Positions 12,605-25,251 of a stretch of 64,000 bases of DNA are shown one piece after another (position 1 is the stretch's first letter; the number at the start of each line of letters is the position of its first letter). A model generated the notes under the pieces. The model was not told the origin of the DNA, did no database searches, and saw nothing but the letters and a program-made list of their open reading frames with translations. The position numbers were made by a program, and so were the translations under genes. The DNA is from Sanderia malayensis (taxonomy: Eukaryota; Cnidaria; Scyphozoa; Semaeostomeae; Pelagiidae): assembly GCA_013076295.1 (NCBI GenBank), contig RQOL01000531.1, positions 1,550,001-1,614,000 of the forward strand, given 5' to 3'.

Positions 12605-13917
12605 GTTCAACAATGAATACATTATAAAAATCAAAATCCAGGGAAAATCAAAATGCTCTTCGTCTCGTGCCTCTCTGCCATTGGGCAAGGCCTGTCCACA
12701 TTGTTGTATAATGTAATCTGCATCCGTAAAATTACAACAAGTTTACATTTCATCCAATGAAGAGTTTACAAAATGATGTAATACCTTTTAGCCTCGTTCC
12801 AAATCAAAAACAATTGTTTGAACTTTGAGCTAGAGGCATCTACTCGCTTGCGCACGCGCATTGCGTTGCGAGTCAAAATGTTATGTTCTGCATTGTGCTT
12901 CTGTTGAGCTGCCATATAAGGTAAGAGCAATTAAGTACCTTCAACTTAAAAGTTCATTTTTTATTTTAAACGAGGTCACCATTCTTTTTTTCAAAATAAT
13001 TTTGCTACCATTATGAAATAGGTGTGACCAAAATTCAGAAATAGGTAGCCACTAAATTCAAACTTCCGATTCTTTATTATGATACTATTAAATACAATTG
13101 ATTGATATTTATTTTTATCATGTGGAAAATTCATTATTCACTTGATACAGTGAGTTAAAAATTAGCAGGAAATGACTTTCCTCTTCGTTTTCATCGTTTT
13201 TTCGGAGCATAATAACCAGGCCTAGCCAAAAGTTCCCTTAAGATTCGAAATTCGAAACTCGAAACCCTTGAAATTCGATTTTCGAATACTGTCCAGGAAG
13301 GCTAAAGCGCTTGGCGCGCCACCTCACTGCAGTTGGTTTTTCACGGGTGGAACACCGATCTTCAACAAAAGTGGAGTGGGATTCTGATTGTTATTCCCCT
13401 TATCTGAGAGGAAGAACGATCTTGAGCAAAATTGGGGTAACTTATTGATCTGATTATGAAGTAATGAAGCAATTCTAATTCAGCGAAGGAATAATTTTTT
13501 TAAGCTGAAGCAAAGCAGGCTTTTGCTTGCTTGAAAGATCTGCATATTGTATCAGGCAGTAAGTATCACAATAGAAACAAAAGTGGTTAAAAGACGTCTG
13601 AATTTTGAGTGCTGGAATATTATGAGCCCCGACCACAATTTTATTTTGGTACGCAGAAAATGCTTTGTTTTAGTTCAAAGAATGATAGCCGCAACAGAGC
13701 TAGTTCTCCGTAATACAATTACCATAAGAAAGAAATCATCAATCGTAAAAAGCTATACAGAAAACATAACAATGGTCAATTGTTTCAACACTTAGTTGAA
13801 CAAATTTTTGTTTTTTGGGCTTTCCATTTCTTGGTTACTTTGTTTCCAGACGTTTACATTTAAGCTTTGAGAACTGAGGTATTTCTGTTGCTGCCGTGTC
13901 ACTCGTCTAACACAGCC
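12605..13917 (+). other. Intergenic C-D: 3' flank of C, upstream region and noncoding exon of copy D
   Basis: Positions 12605-13230 repeat the flank of copy A, including TGCGCACGCGCA at 12849-12860. A GGCGCGCC-bearing block near 13303-13390 matches the one upstream of copy B. The noncoding first exon of D ends at 13558 (donor GTAAGT at 13559), and the next acceptor ends at 13849. A short in-frame extension across the acceptor is not coding. Confidence 0.6.
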
Positions 13918-16900
13918 ATGGACGTTTCTGAAAAAGACAAGACAACTAAAGAAAAGAATAGTAACAGCAAGCTGGTTGATGTTGATGAATATATTATTCA
14001 CGTTGGAGAGTTTGGCAAGAGACAAATCATCCTGCAAATTATGTTATTTCCAATTGTCTTAATGATGACATATCAGTTTCTTCTGCTCGTTTTTGTTGGC
14101 AATAATCCTGCATGGAAATGCACTGGTCTCAACCCTGAGTGTAACAATACCGGTCAGGCATTCGACATTGGCCATGAATATTACGACCACAGGTGCAAAC
14201 TCAACAATCGCAGCTCTTGGCAATTTGTTCGACCAAAGAAGTTTTCCATTGTCACTGAAGTATGACACATTGAGAACTAACTATAATTAAAAGCTCTATT
14301 TAACTGTTTGTTTCTCTAGCACCCCTCTACAATAGACCCCCATCATAACTAATCAAGTTTGCAATAAGCTTTCCTCCTTTATAGAATGTGACGTAAGATT
14401 ATTTTGTGCCAAGGGTTGCTGTTGCCCGGGAATTGATCCATGTTTCCATTGGTCCATATTCACTTATGGCTACTATTTTTCCTTTCCTTTCAGTGGGACT
14501 TGGTTTGCAAGAAACGAGAGTTTTCCTATTTCGCTAGTTCGGCCTATTTTCTTGGCGGTATGGCGGGAACGTTCGTAATTGGTCACTTGTGTGATAGGTA
14601 GGTGTTGTGGGCCATAAATTTCTTTGCTTGTTTCTTTCGTCTCGTGATGTGAATTTTCTATTTGGGCTTGGTTTGAAGGTTGCATTCTAATTCACTCATT
14701 CACTCAAATGTTGGATAAATTCAAATTTGTGCGGCAGAATTTAACGTTGAGTTTAAAACAGGAGAATCAATGCCACATTTCACTTAACCCAGTGTAAGAC
14801 AATGCTAAAGTTATCGTAATTAATAAAAAAGTTCGAATAACATTGATCAATGTAATTAATTAATGTTGACAATATAACTGTAAATGTTCCTGTGTTGTTT
14901 TACGTAATTTGCGATAATTAAATCTGGGCTTTATAGCTGGCTTTTTACTTTGTTCATCAAGTTTTTTAACAACCTTGTATTTTCTTCAATAGGTTTGGGA
15001 GAAAGCCGGTGTTTTTTGCATCTTCCTTTATAACTGCAGTTTGTGTATTCAGCACTGCCTTTGTACAGCAGTTTTGGACGTTCTTTGCCATGCGCTGCAT
15101 GGTTGGCTTTTTCAACATCAGCAATTTGACGATTGTGTTTGTATTGGTTACTGAGCTTGTGGGGCCTCGTTTTCGCGCCCTTTCTGGTAATATCATATGG
15201 CTTGGGTTTTCAACTGGTCTCTGCTTGTTGGGTTTGCAAGCATGGCTTGTGCCAGATTGGCGAATGATGCATATTATCACATCTGCTCCGTATATCATAT
15301 TTTTGTTCTGCTTTTGGAAGTGAGTTGTAATAAACTTTTATAATTGCCCCTGTAATACTTCATGTAAATGTCATTAAAATGTAATGCTTGACTGATGACA
15401 CTACTATGCACTGGGCATTATTTTCATGGCTTTGATTTCAAGTGTCAAATTGTCCCAGAACTTGATGTAGGCTACGCTTGTGTCTCTTCTTGTGTGACAG
15501 CGAATGGACGGAATAGGTGTGAAATATTGTGCTACTTTTCGCTTTTTCCACAATTTTTGCCAATATTGGAGTTTTTTTTCATATAGATTTGTGCCGGAAT
15601 CAGTGAGATGGCTTCGAGTTAATGGTAGGCAAGATGAAGCAGAAGATATTTTAAGAAAAACAGCTAAAATGAATGGCAAGTCACCACCATGCGTAAAATT
15701 ATCAACTGTTGTCAAAGAAACAAGAAATGGCAGATTCAGAGAGTTATTTCGGCCTTGGTCTGCTTGTAGAGATATGCTGATTCAGTGCTTTGGTTGGTAC
15801 GGAATGCAGTCATTTTTTCTTTTTCGCTTATGCTCTCAAACCTCGACCACCATGTGACTCAAACTCCAAAGTTAGACTCTATGTACAACCGTCATTCCAA
15901 TTTCATATAATATCAAATACTAAAAAATATGTTTTTCCCTATCTTTTTATTTCTACTTTGTTTCTAGGTTTGCGATCAATTTGGTCTACTTTGGGATCTC
16001 ATTTGCAATTGATGATTTAGGTGGAAGCATGTACCGAGACTTCATCCTTGCAGGCCTAGTCGAATTTCCAGCTTGCGTGCTTTGCATTATTTTTGCAAAC
16101 AGGTATTCATTACGATCTATCCTTTACTTACACTGTTGTTCAACATGTAAGGAATCTATCAATAATCAATCTATGTTAGTTGATAGATCTTCTTCTCAAT
16201 AGTGAGATACAGTTCCACTCCACTGAGTTGACGACAATGTATTTTGAATTTCTCTATTCGTCGAGCATAAACCTGTCCCTCGTTAGCATATATATCTTAT
16301 GTTTGATTCGTAAGGTCTCGAACTCGGATTAGCATGGCCAAAATTCTCATTCCCGTGTTGTCAGACCTGTTATAGGGTTTCGGGTTTTTCTTTCCTAGAT
16401 TCGGAAGAAAGAAAACAACGATTATATCCATGTTGATGTCAACTGCATCTTCTGTCATTATTGCTGTTATACCCAACGAGAAAGATGTGCCAAGTACGTA
16501 CTTCTTCCTATTTTTCTCCCCCTTTTAAACATTCCCCATTGCTGCTAACCGAGCTCTGAGCAAAACGAGCTTGCAATCACTGCTAGCTCATTCTTTGTAT
16601 TAAATTTAAATCACTTTCTGTAATAACTCATGAAATTCAATAATACTACTGCTATTTTCATAGATTAATTCATAAAAAATTTTGAAACCTCAAGCTAAAG
16701 ATTAATCTAAGCTTTATGAAAGCTAGATTTTTATTTTTTCAGATTACATGTGGTCAAGAGTATTCGTTGGACTGTGCGGAAAGTTTGCTATTACTATTTC
16801 AATAAATACAATTTTAATTTGGTCAGCAGAACTTGTACCCACAATGGTTCGGTAAGCCTGAGTGAAATGAACTACATGCAATGCAGTACTTCATTTCCTT

Positions 16901-18135
16901 AACTGTAGTTTTCTTATCTCCCAATGTTCAAAACATTTTGTGATTTTTAATTGACTAAAAATGCTGATGCATCATGCACCATTGAGAAATGGTTTTTATG
17001 TAGTTCCAATTTTCCTTGGCATCAGTAGCCAAAGTGACAGCCTTAGAAGCAAACAGTAGGCCTTTGTTTTGAAATCTCAAAACTTTATTAAAGCCTCGTA
17101 ATGAATCCGAGCTCCCTTACTCTGCGACTAGACTCATTACATTGCGTCCCTGTGTTTTTGCTCATGCTTTCGCTCCACCAACAGGGACTTATCACATTTG
17201 AGCATCAAAAATCGGAACTCGGGAACAAATTTTTGTTCCTACATTCACAGAGCAGGATTTCAAAATACGTCGTTCTGATTTGTCTATTCAAATATTTTCA
17301 TCGACATCGAGGCCAATAACGGCGTTTGTGTCAAAATTGTCTACCCCCTGGTATTCAAGAGTAGCTTGGCAGTAATGTTTCAAAAACCCTTACTTTTTCA
17401 ACCATTTGAATTTACGAGTTCTTCATCTTCAACCTTTATATAAAACTTCAATGAAACACTTTTTAGCATCATAATATGGAATCATGGAATCTAAACTTTC
17501 ATTGTTATCCTTTTCGTTCAAAAAGTCCTTAACTGACAGCGAGAACTTTTAATCGGAACAAGTAAACAGGCATAAATATTTCTTATTATTACTCTTATCA
17601 TTATTGTTATTATTAATTATTGCAGATCTCAAGGCATGTGTTTGTTGACTGTCGTGGGAACTTTAGGCTCATTTTGCGCCCCATGGATTACACAGTGGTT
17701 GAGACATTTCCATGCCATTGCCCCTTACGTTGCCATGGGAGCAACTGCAGTTATTGCCACTGCTCTGTGCTTCCTTTTGTCCGAAACTAACGGAGAGCCT
17801 ACTAAAGAAGTGTTGACAATTGATGAGAGAGAAAACGCTTCGGGTAAAGAATTTTACATACGCCTTGTTGATACGCCACTTTGTTCATATTTCTTGCGAT
17901 GCTGCTATATTGAATTAGATGAAGCTGGCTGGAAGTTGACTTCAAATGTGTTTTAAAAACAGCATACTGATCAGTTTTTATAATTATGCAGATAATATGA
18001 TTATTATTGACAAATTGCTTGAATTGATAGTTATCGATTATTTCATGTACTTCTTTCTTGATAGATATCGAACTGCTGCAGCTCACAGCTGATTTTCCGC
18101 TTTGTAAAAGTGAGGTCGAACGCAAAGATCAGTAG
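13918..18135 (+). CDS. SLC22-like organic ion transporter, copy D (intact)
   Basis: Exons 13918-14259, 14494-14597, 14993-15319, 15587-15796, 15968-16102, 16399-16493, 16743-16851, 17626-17843 and 18065-18135 (TAG) keep all family lengths and give 536 aa. Hallmarks are present: SIVTEWDLVC, GHLCDRFGRK, PESVRWL and FGRKKTT. The N-terminus has KEKNSNSK in place of EEQNSNNK. The C-terminal tail is unlike the others (DIELLQLTADFPL...), although the tail exon keeps its 71-nt length. Intron 7 is long (774 bp) and shares sequence with intron 7 of B, E and F. Exons 1-5 and their introns are most like copy B. The exon 1 block is identical to that of copy E. Confidence 0.9.
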
Positions 18136-20058
18136 CTCAAATCCAACATGAATTCATTAATAAGGATAGTATTCGCACAGAACCGTTTAGGAATCGTAAT
18201 TATCCTGCCATTAGAGATTATTAAATGAGTAACTGTAGAAATAGCAAAAAATTGACAAATGAAATGAATACTTTTTCTTTCTTGTTCAAGATCATAGCGT
18301 CCGTCTTGCAGAAATAACGCAAATGTTGTTCCCAAACACGTATCGTATACAACCAGTTATGCAGGGAAATTCACCCACGTGTTTATGCGCGGAGCACCAC
18401 AGGGCGATTCCCAAGTGGCTCATTGCGCAACACGTCAGCAAAATTATTGTAAGTATCTCATGGAGGCTCTTTTGACGAAGAAATTGTTATACACAGCTGA
18501 AAGTATGAAACCATAGTGATTTTACTGACCCACAGCAATGGGACCCTACGACCAGGCTCTAAACAGTGGACTCATTACAATCTCGCAACGCACATCAGTG
18601 CTTTATAACGATATCAATTGAGATTTATCCCAGATTCGTTTAGAAATAGTGCTGATACATGCGTAATTTCAGTTTGACAAATAAATTTTGAAATGCCAAC
18701 AGCCCTATGTTATTGGAAATTCGAATAAATATGGTTGCGAAAGAGTGGCAATGTTTAATAATTTTATGTTCATGTTCAAAAGTCTTTCATTGATGTTCAA
18801 TAAATTCACGTTCATATTCAATAAAGTCACGTTTAATACTTGTTCAATAAGAGTTACTCTTTTTCCGACTTCTCAAACATATTCAATCTATATTCTTTGC
18901 AAACCACCAAGAACTTCACATGGATCTGACAACTGATTGCTACCCTCTGAAAGGGTCACCCTCGAAGGACCATCAATGTTGGCTCTATTCGATTTAGATG
19001 AATAGAGGCAAGGTGATTTTCTACGTCTGTAGTTATGTAACTTCGTGGAAGTTCGTCAAGGAAATTGTTAAGCCAATATAGTTTGTTTCTTTGCCCTCTT
19101 CTCTTCTGCCCCTCGGCATTGTCTTTGCTCAGGTCTAGACAAGCACAGCAGTAACCATAAAACACAAGAACCTTGTTATTGAATATGAACGTATTTTTAT
19201 TGAATATAAACGTGACTTATCGTACATAAACGTCAATTTGTTCAATATCAATGCAGAACTATTGAATGTAAGCACAACGTTATTGAATATTGGCTTATGT
19301 CGGCAACAATGATTGAGACTAATCTATTACCCCCCAAAATTTTTCTTTTTCTATTTGTTTGCTAGAATAGACAGGACAGAAAATGTTAAGGGACTTTCAG
19401 ATACTCAAGACTCTGAAGTCTGTCACAGACCTTTATTTCAGCTCATCGGAGAGTCTTTGGAAGAACTGAAAGAATTTTGCTCTCTTGCGCAACTCTCATC
19501 CACAATTGTTAGTGGCTTATCGGCATTTTTCACCACAGTCATTTGAAGAGAACAAAAGCCAATGCTGTATCATGGAGATCGCTATAATAAATCTTTATGA
19601 GGTTATGAGGCTGTTGTGGTTCAGCGCAGGAATGATTTTCTTAAACTGAATCAAAGAAGGCTTTCGCTTGCTTGAAAGATCTGCATTTTGTATCAGGCAG
19701 TAAATATCACAACAAGAACAAAAGTGGTTAAAAGACTTTTGAATTTTGAGTGCTAGAATATCATAAGCCACGACCATAATTTTATTTTGGTACGCAGAAA
19801 CTGCTTTGTTGTTGTTCAAAGAATGATAGCCGCAATAGGGTAAGTTCTCCGTCATGCCATTACCATCAAAATAGGATCTTGAATCGTAAAAAGCAATAAA
19901 GAAAACATAACAATGGTCAATTGTTTCAACACTTAGTTGAACAAATTTTTGTTTTTTGGGCTTTCCATTTCTTGGTTACTTTGTTTCCAGACGTTTACAT
20001 TTAAGCTTTGAGAACTGAGGTATTTCTGTTGCTGCCGTGTCACTCGTCTAACACAGCC
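18136..20058 (+). other. Intergenic D-E with motif arrays and upstream region of copy E
   Basis: About 18360-19300 is not seen elsewhere in the array and holds the opposed TTATTGAATATGAACGT motif clusters. From about 19340 a block shared with the regions before F, G, H and I begins; it includes a CCAAT box (AGCCAATG near 19557). The noncoding first exon of E ends at 19699 (donor GTAAAT at 19700). No convincing coding gene is present. Confidence 0.55.
18780..19290. repeat. Opposed clusters of a TTCAATAA/TTATTGAA motif
   Basis: At 18780-18850 the motif ACGTTCATATTCAATAA and shorter relatives occur several times. At 19176-19290 the reverse complement TTATTGAATATGAACGT and relatives recur. A 17-bp exact match links 18808-18824 with 19176-19192, and a 12-bp match links about 18824-18835 with 19207-19218. 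The two clusters face each other around some 300 bp of unique sequence. The order of matches is not that of a simple terminal inverted repeat; subterminal transposase-binding repeats are one possibility. Confidence 0.5.
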
Positions 20059-23000
20059 ATGGACGTTTCTGAAAAAGACAAGACAACTAAAGAAAAGAAT
20101 AGTAACAGCAAGCTGGTTGATGTTGATGAATATATTATTCACGTTGGAGAGTTTGGCAAGAGACAAATCATCCTGCAAATTATGTTATTTCCAATTGTCT
20201 TAATGATGACATATCAGTTTCTTCTGCTCGTTTTTGTTGGCAATAATCCTGCATGGAAATGCACTGGTCTCAACCCTGAGTGTAACAATACCGGTCAGGC
20301 ATTCGACATTGGCCATGAATATTACGACCACAGGTGCAAACTCAACAATCGCAGCTCTTGGCAATTTGTTCGACCAAAGAAGTTTTCCATTGTCACTGAA
20401 GTATGACACATTGAGAACTAAGTATATTGATAGCCGCTTGTTTCCTAAGCCATTTCTACAATATACCCCCCTCATCCCCTCATAATTGATCACATTTGCA
20501 ATAAGCTCCCCTCCTTTTAGCCTCCTTTACAGCATGTGATGTAGGATTATTTTGTGCCAATTACATTTATCATGATAACCTTTACATCGAAATGCAGTTC
20601 CTTGATTTGACACGTCCACAAAATGCATGGAATATATTTTTTAATCCATTACGTGGCGAATTATTTTTTGTATTCGAGCTCCCTGGGGCTGCCGTTGCCT
20701 GGCAATAGGTCCATGTTTCCGTTGGTCCATATTCACTGATGGTTACTGTTTTTCTTTTCTTTTCAGTGGGACTTGGTTTGCGAAAAACGGGAACTGTCCT
20801 ATTTTGCTAGCGCGGCCTATTATCTTGGCGGAATGACGGGAACGTTCGTAATTGGTCGCTTGTGTGATAGGTAGGTGTTTTGGGCCATGAATTTCTCTTG
20901 TTTATTTCTTGTGGCCTCGCTCAATCCTTCTCTTTAATCGAAGAAAGAGAGAGGGTGGTGAGGTGAGTTTTCTATTTGTGCTTGGTTAAACGTTGCATAT
21001 CTGTTGGATTAACTTCAAATTGGTGCGCCAGAATTGCACGTTGCAGAGTTTAACACTGCATTCAACTCTTCTGCATGAATTTTTGCAATTGGATATGTCA
21101 GATCCGTTACTTTGCGACAATTAAGTCTGTGCTTTATAGTTGGCCTTTTACTTTGTTTATCAAGTTTTTAACCACCTTGTACTTTTCTCAATAGATTTGG
21201 GAGAAAGTCTGTATTTTTTGCATCCACTTTCATAACTGCAATTTGTGTATTCAGCACTGCCTTTGTACAGCAGTTTTGGACTTTCTTTGCCATGCGCTGC
21301 ATAATTGGTTTCCTCAACAACAGCAATTTGACGGTTGTGTTGGTATTAGTTACAGAGCTTGTGGGGCCTCGTTTTCGCGCTCTCTCTGGTAATGCCATAT
21401 GGCTTGGGTTTTCAACTGGTATTTGCTTGTTGGGTGTGCAAGCATGGCTTGTGCCAGATTGGCGAATGATTCATATTATCACATCGCTCCGTATATCATA
21501 TTTATCTTGTGCTTCTGGAAGTAAGTACAAATAAACATCTAAAATATCCCAGCAATAGTACATTTAAGGGTCTAAATATTTTAAATTTTAATGTTGAACT
21601 GAACCAATGGCACGGGTATGCACTGGGCATTATTTTCATGGCTTTGATCTCGAGTGTGAAATTGTCCCAGAACTTGATGTTGGTTACGCTTGTGTCTCCC
21701 TTTTGTGTGACAGTGAATGGACGACGCAGGTGTAATACATTGGGCCACTTTTCACTCTTTTTCCTAATGTCTGGAGTTTCTTCTTTTTCAAATAGATTTG
21801 TCCCGGAATCAGTGAGATGGCTTCGAGTTAATGGTAGGCAAGATGAAGCAGAAGATATTTTAAGAAAAACAGCTAAAATGAATGGCAAGTCACCACCATG
21901 CGTAAAATTATCAACTGTTGTCAAAGAAACAAGAAATGGCAGATTCCGAGATTTATTTCGGCCTTGGTCTGCCTGTAGAAATATGCTGATTCAGTGCTTT
22001 ATTTGGTACGGAATACACAAATTTCTTTTTTTGCATATGCTCTCAAACGTCGACTATAATTTGACTCAAATTCCAATTTTGCTCTATGCTTGTATCTGCC
22101 TCAGATTTTGTCCATGTATGACTCGATAATAACTTTTGACATTTTCTGAGGGATAAATATGGCAAAACCATAATTTCAGATTCAGATAGCATTAAACATT
22201 ATAAAATATAAATATTAAATATGCCTTGTGTCCTCTATACTTTGTTTCCACTTTTCTTCTAGGTTCGCGATTTTATTGGTCTACTATGGGATCCCATTTG
22301 CAATTGATGATTTAGGTGGAAGCATGTACCGAGACTTCATCCTTACCGGCCTAGTCGAATTTCCAGCCGGTGTGCTTGGTATTATTTTTGCCAATAGGTA
22401 TCCAATACGATCTATCTTTTACTTACATTTGGTTTCAGCTCGTAAGGAATCTATCTATCATTAATCTGTTAGTTGATAGATCTTCTCATTAGTGAGATGT
22501 AGGTCCACCTCGCTGAGTGGACCAAAATGTATTTTGAATTTCTCAATTCGTTGAGCATGAATCTTTCTGGTTACTTAGCATATATGTTTTATCTTACATC
22601 AATTGCTTTGCTATATATATAATAATTTATATGGATAGATTGCTCATTTGTACGGTCTCGAACTCTGATCAGCAGGGCCAAAATTTTCAGGCCCTTGTGT
22701 GAGACATGTTATTTTATTTGAAGCTTTTATTTCCTAGGTTTGGAAGAAAGAAAACAACAGCTATTTTGTTATTGATTTCATCTGTATCTTTGGCCATTAT
22801 TGCTGCCATACCAAACGAGAAAGATGTGCCAAGTACGTACTTCTTCCTCACTTTCTCCCCCTTTTAAATATTCCCCATTGCTGCTAACCGACTTCTGAGC
22901 AAAACGAGCTTGCAATCATTGGTAGCTCATTTTCTGTATTAAATTTACATCACTTTCTGTTATAACTCATGAAAGTCAATAATACTACTACTATGTTTAT

Positions 23001-24129
23001 AAAATATTTGATAACAATTTTTGAAACCTCAAGCTAAAAATTAGTCTAAGCTTTATTAAAGCTATAGATGTTTATTTTTTCAGATTACACGTGGTCAAGA
23101 GTATTCGTTGGACTGTGTGGGAAGTTTGCTATTTCTCTTTCAATAAATACACTTTACATCTGGTCAGCAGAACTCATACCAACAGTTGTTCGGTAAGCCT
23201 GAGTTTCATGTAGTTTAAGAATTGGTTTTTACGCATCATTACCAATGCCAAAGCGACAACCTTAGAAGCAAATATTAGGCCTTTATTTTGAAGTTTTGAA
23301 GTCCTTGGTGAGTTTATTAAAGCCTCGTAATGAATCCGAGGTCTCTTACCCTGCAACGTTTGCTTTCCAGGGAGCTCGGCATTTTTAATAAGCTTGCCAA
23401 GTACATTTTGGACAAGAATCCCCCGTCCCGCTTCATACATAGACTCGGCCTTTAATGGAAAACTTGTTTAAAGTCAATAAACAGACTTTAGCACAGTATG
23501 GCATCTAAAACTTCATTTTTGTCCTTTTTGTTGAGAAGTCTTTCTTTGACTGACAGCGAGAATTTCTAATCGGAACAAGTAAACAGGTATAAATATTTCT
23601 TATTATTACTCTTATCATTATTGTTATTATTATTTATTGCAGATCTCAAGGTTTGTGTTTGTTAGTTCTCATGGGAGCTTTAGGATCATTTTGCGCTCCA
23701 TGGATTGCACAGTGGTTAAGACATTTCCATGCCATTGCCCCTTACGTTGCCATGGGAGCAATCGGAATTATTGCCACTGCTCTATGCTTCCTTTCGCCCG
23801 AGACTAACGGAGAGCCTACTAAAGAAGTCTTGACACTTGATGGAAGAGATAACGTTTTAGGTAAGAAATTATTGTTTATCCTCACTTATTGCTAATATCT
23901 CGTGTGATGGTACTAATGAAGCTGATGGTGTTGTTTTCAAATGTGCTTTAAAAATAGCACACTGATAGTTTTTATAAATACACAGATAATATGATTGTTA
24001 TTTACAAATGGTACAAACTGAAATTCATTGATTATTTCATCGACTTCTTCCTTGACAGATGTCGAAATGCCGCCTGTCATAGCAAATTGTTTGGTTGATG
24101 ACACTGAAGTAGAACGTAAAGCTCAGTAG
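20059..24129 (+). pseudogene. SLC22-like transporter, copy E (one frameshift in exon 3)
   Basis: Exons 20059-20400, 20767-20870, 21195-21520, 21796-22005, 22263-22397, 22738-22832, 23084-23192, 23643-23860 and 24059-24129 (TAG). Exon 3 is 326 nt where every intact copy has 327. One C is missing near 21486 in the stretch encoding ITSAP, so the frame breaks at the end of the middle transmembrane block. All splice sites are present (AG acceptors; GT donors, several GTAAG or GTAGG) and all other exons are open. A single sequencing or assembly error would therefore restore a normal 536-aa transporter. Exon 1 is identical to copy D. The tail reads DVEMPPVIANCLVDDTEVE, as in F and G. A polyadenylation signal AATAAA lies at 24153-24158. 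Confidence 0.75.
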
Positions 24130-25251
24130 TTCAAATCCATCATGAATTCATCAATAAATACATTATAAAACCATCAAGTAAGCAAATCTCCTCTCTGAAC
24201 ACATATGGTCTACCCTCAAATATGTCCGTTATACGGATGCTCAATTGTAATACTTTAATTCACTAAGACTTTGAGTTCCTGAGAAGATTGGCAATGAAGA
24301 GGTGTGAATGGAGTTTCTTTCCATTAATAACTGTGTTTTAACGACTTTTCCTCATGTATGTTTTGTATAATTTGATTTAGTGCCCTTGAGTTATCAAGCT
24401 CTTTACAGTGACATAAGTTGAGATCTATCTCAGATTTTCCCAGACATGGTGCTGATACACATGCGTACTTCACTTTGACAAGCAAATTTAGGTATGCACA
24501 TGTTTAAAAGTGCCAACTGCCCCATACCATTGAAATCTCGAATAAGACTAATTTTTCTTCCTGAAAGTATTCTTTACTCTATTTGCTTGCAAGGGTAGAC
24601 AGAAAAGGTTAGGGAACTTTCAGATACTCAAGACTTTGAATTCTGGGACAGACCTTTATTTCAGCTCATCGGGGAATCTTTGGAAGAACTGAAAGAGTCA
24701 GGGAGCCATTGCACTCACAAACGAGGGACCAAAGCAACATCAACGTACTAAGTATATCGATGTCAAATTTCATTTTGTTCGGGAGCAAACAGAAGTTGTA
24801 TTTCAATATGTCACCTGACTTCTTCGTCTAGATTTTCAACATTTTGCTCTCTTGCGCAACTCTCATCCACAATTGTTAGTGGCTTAATCACACAGTAAGT
24901 ATTACAACAAGAACAAAAATGGTTAAAGGCTTTTGAATTTTGATTCCTGGAATATTATAAGCCCCGACCACAATTTCATTTTGGTACGCAAAAACTCTTC
25001 GTTTTAGTTCAAAGAATGACCCTCGCAAAAGAGCAAGTTATTCGTGACGTCATTGCCATTAAAAAGAGATCATGAAGCGTAAAACGTAACAAAGAAAACA
25101 TAACAATTATCAATTGTTTCAGCACTTGTTTGAAACAATTCTTGTTTTTTGGGTTTTCTATTTCTTGGTTACTTTGTTTCCAGACGTTTACATTTAAGCT
25201 TTGAGAACTGAGGTATTTCTGTTGCTGCCGTCTCACTCGTCTAACACAGCC
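24130..25251 (+). other. Intergenic E-F: 3' flank of E and shortened upstream region of F
   Basis: The 3' flank is shared with copies F and G. The upstream block shared by E, G, H and I is cut short here: the sequence jumps from the GTTAGTGGCTTA motif near 24886 to the first-exon donor GTAAGT at 24895. The CCAAT box and most of the noncoding first exon are therefore deleted. The acceptor before exon 1 ends at 25183. No coding gene is seen. Confidence 0.55.

Noticed and set aside
18956..19165. 69-codon minus-strand frame between the motif arrays
   Set aside because: It has no known domain and lies inside a repeat-flanked block. It could be a chance frame.
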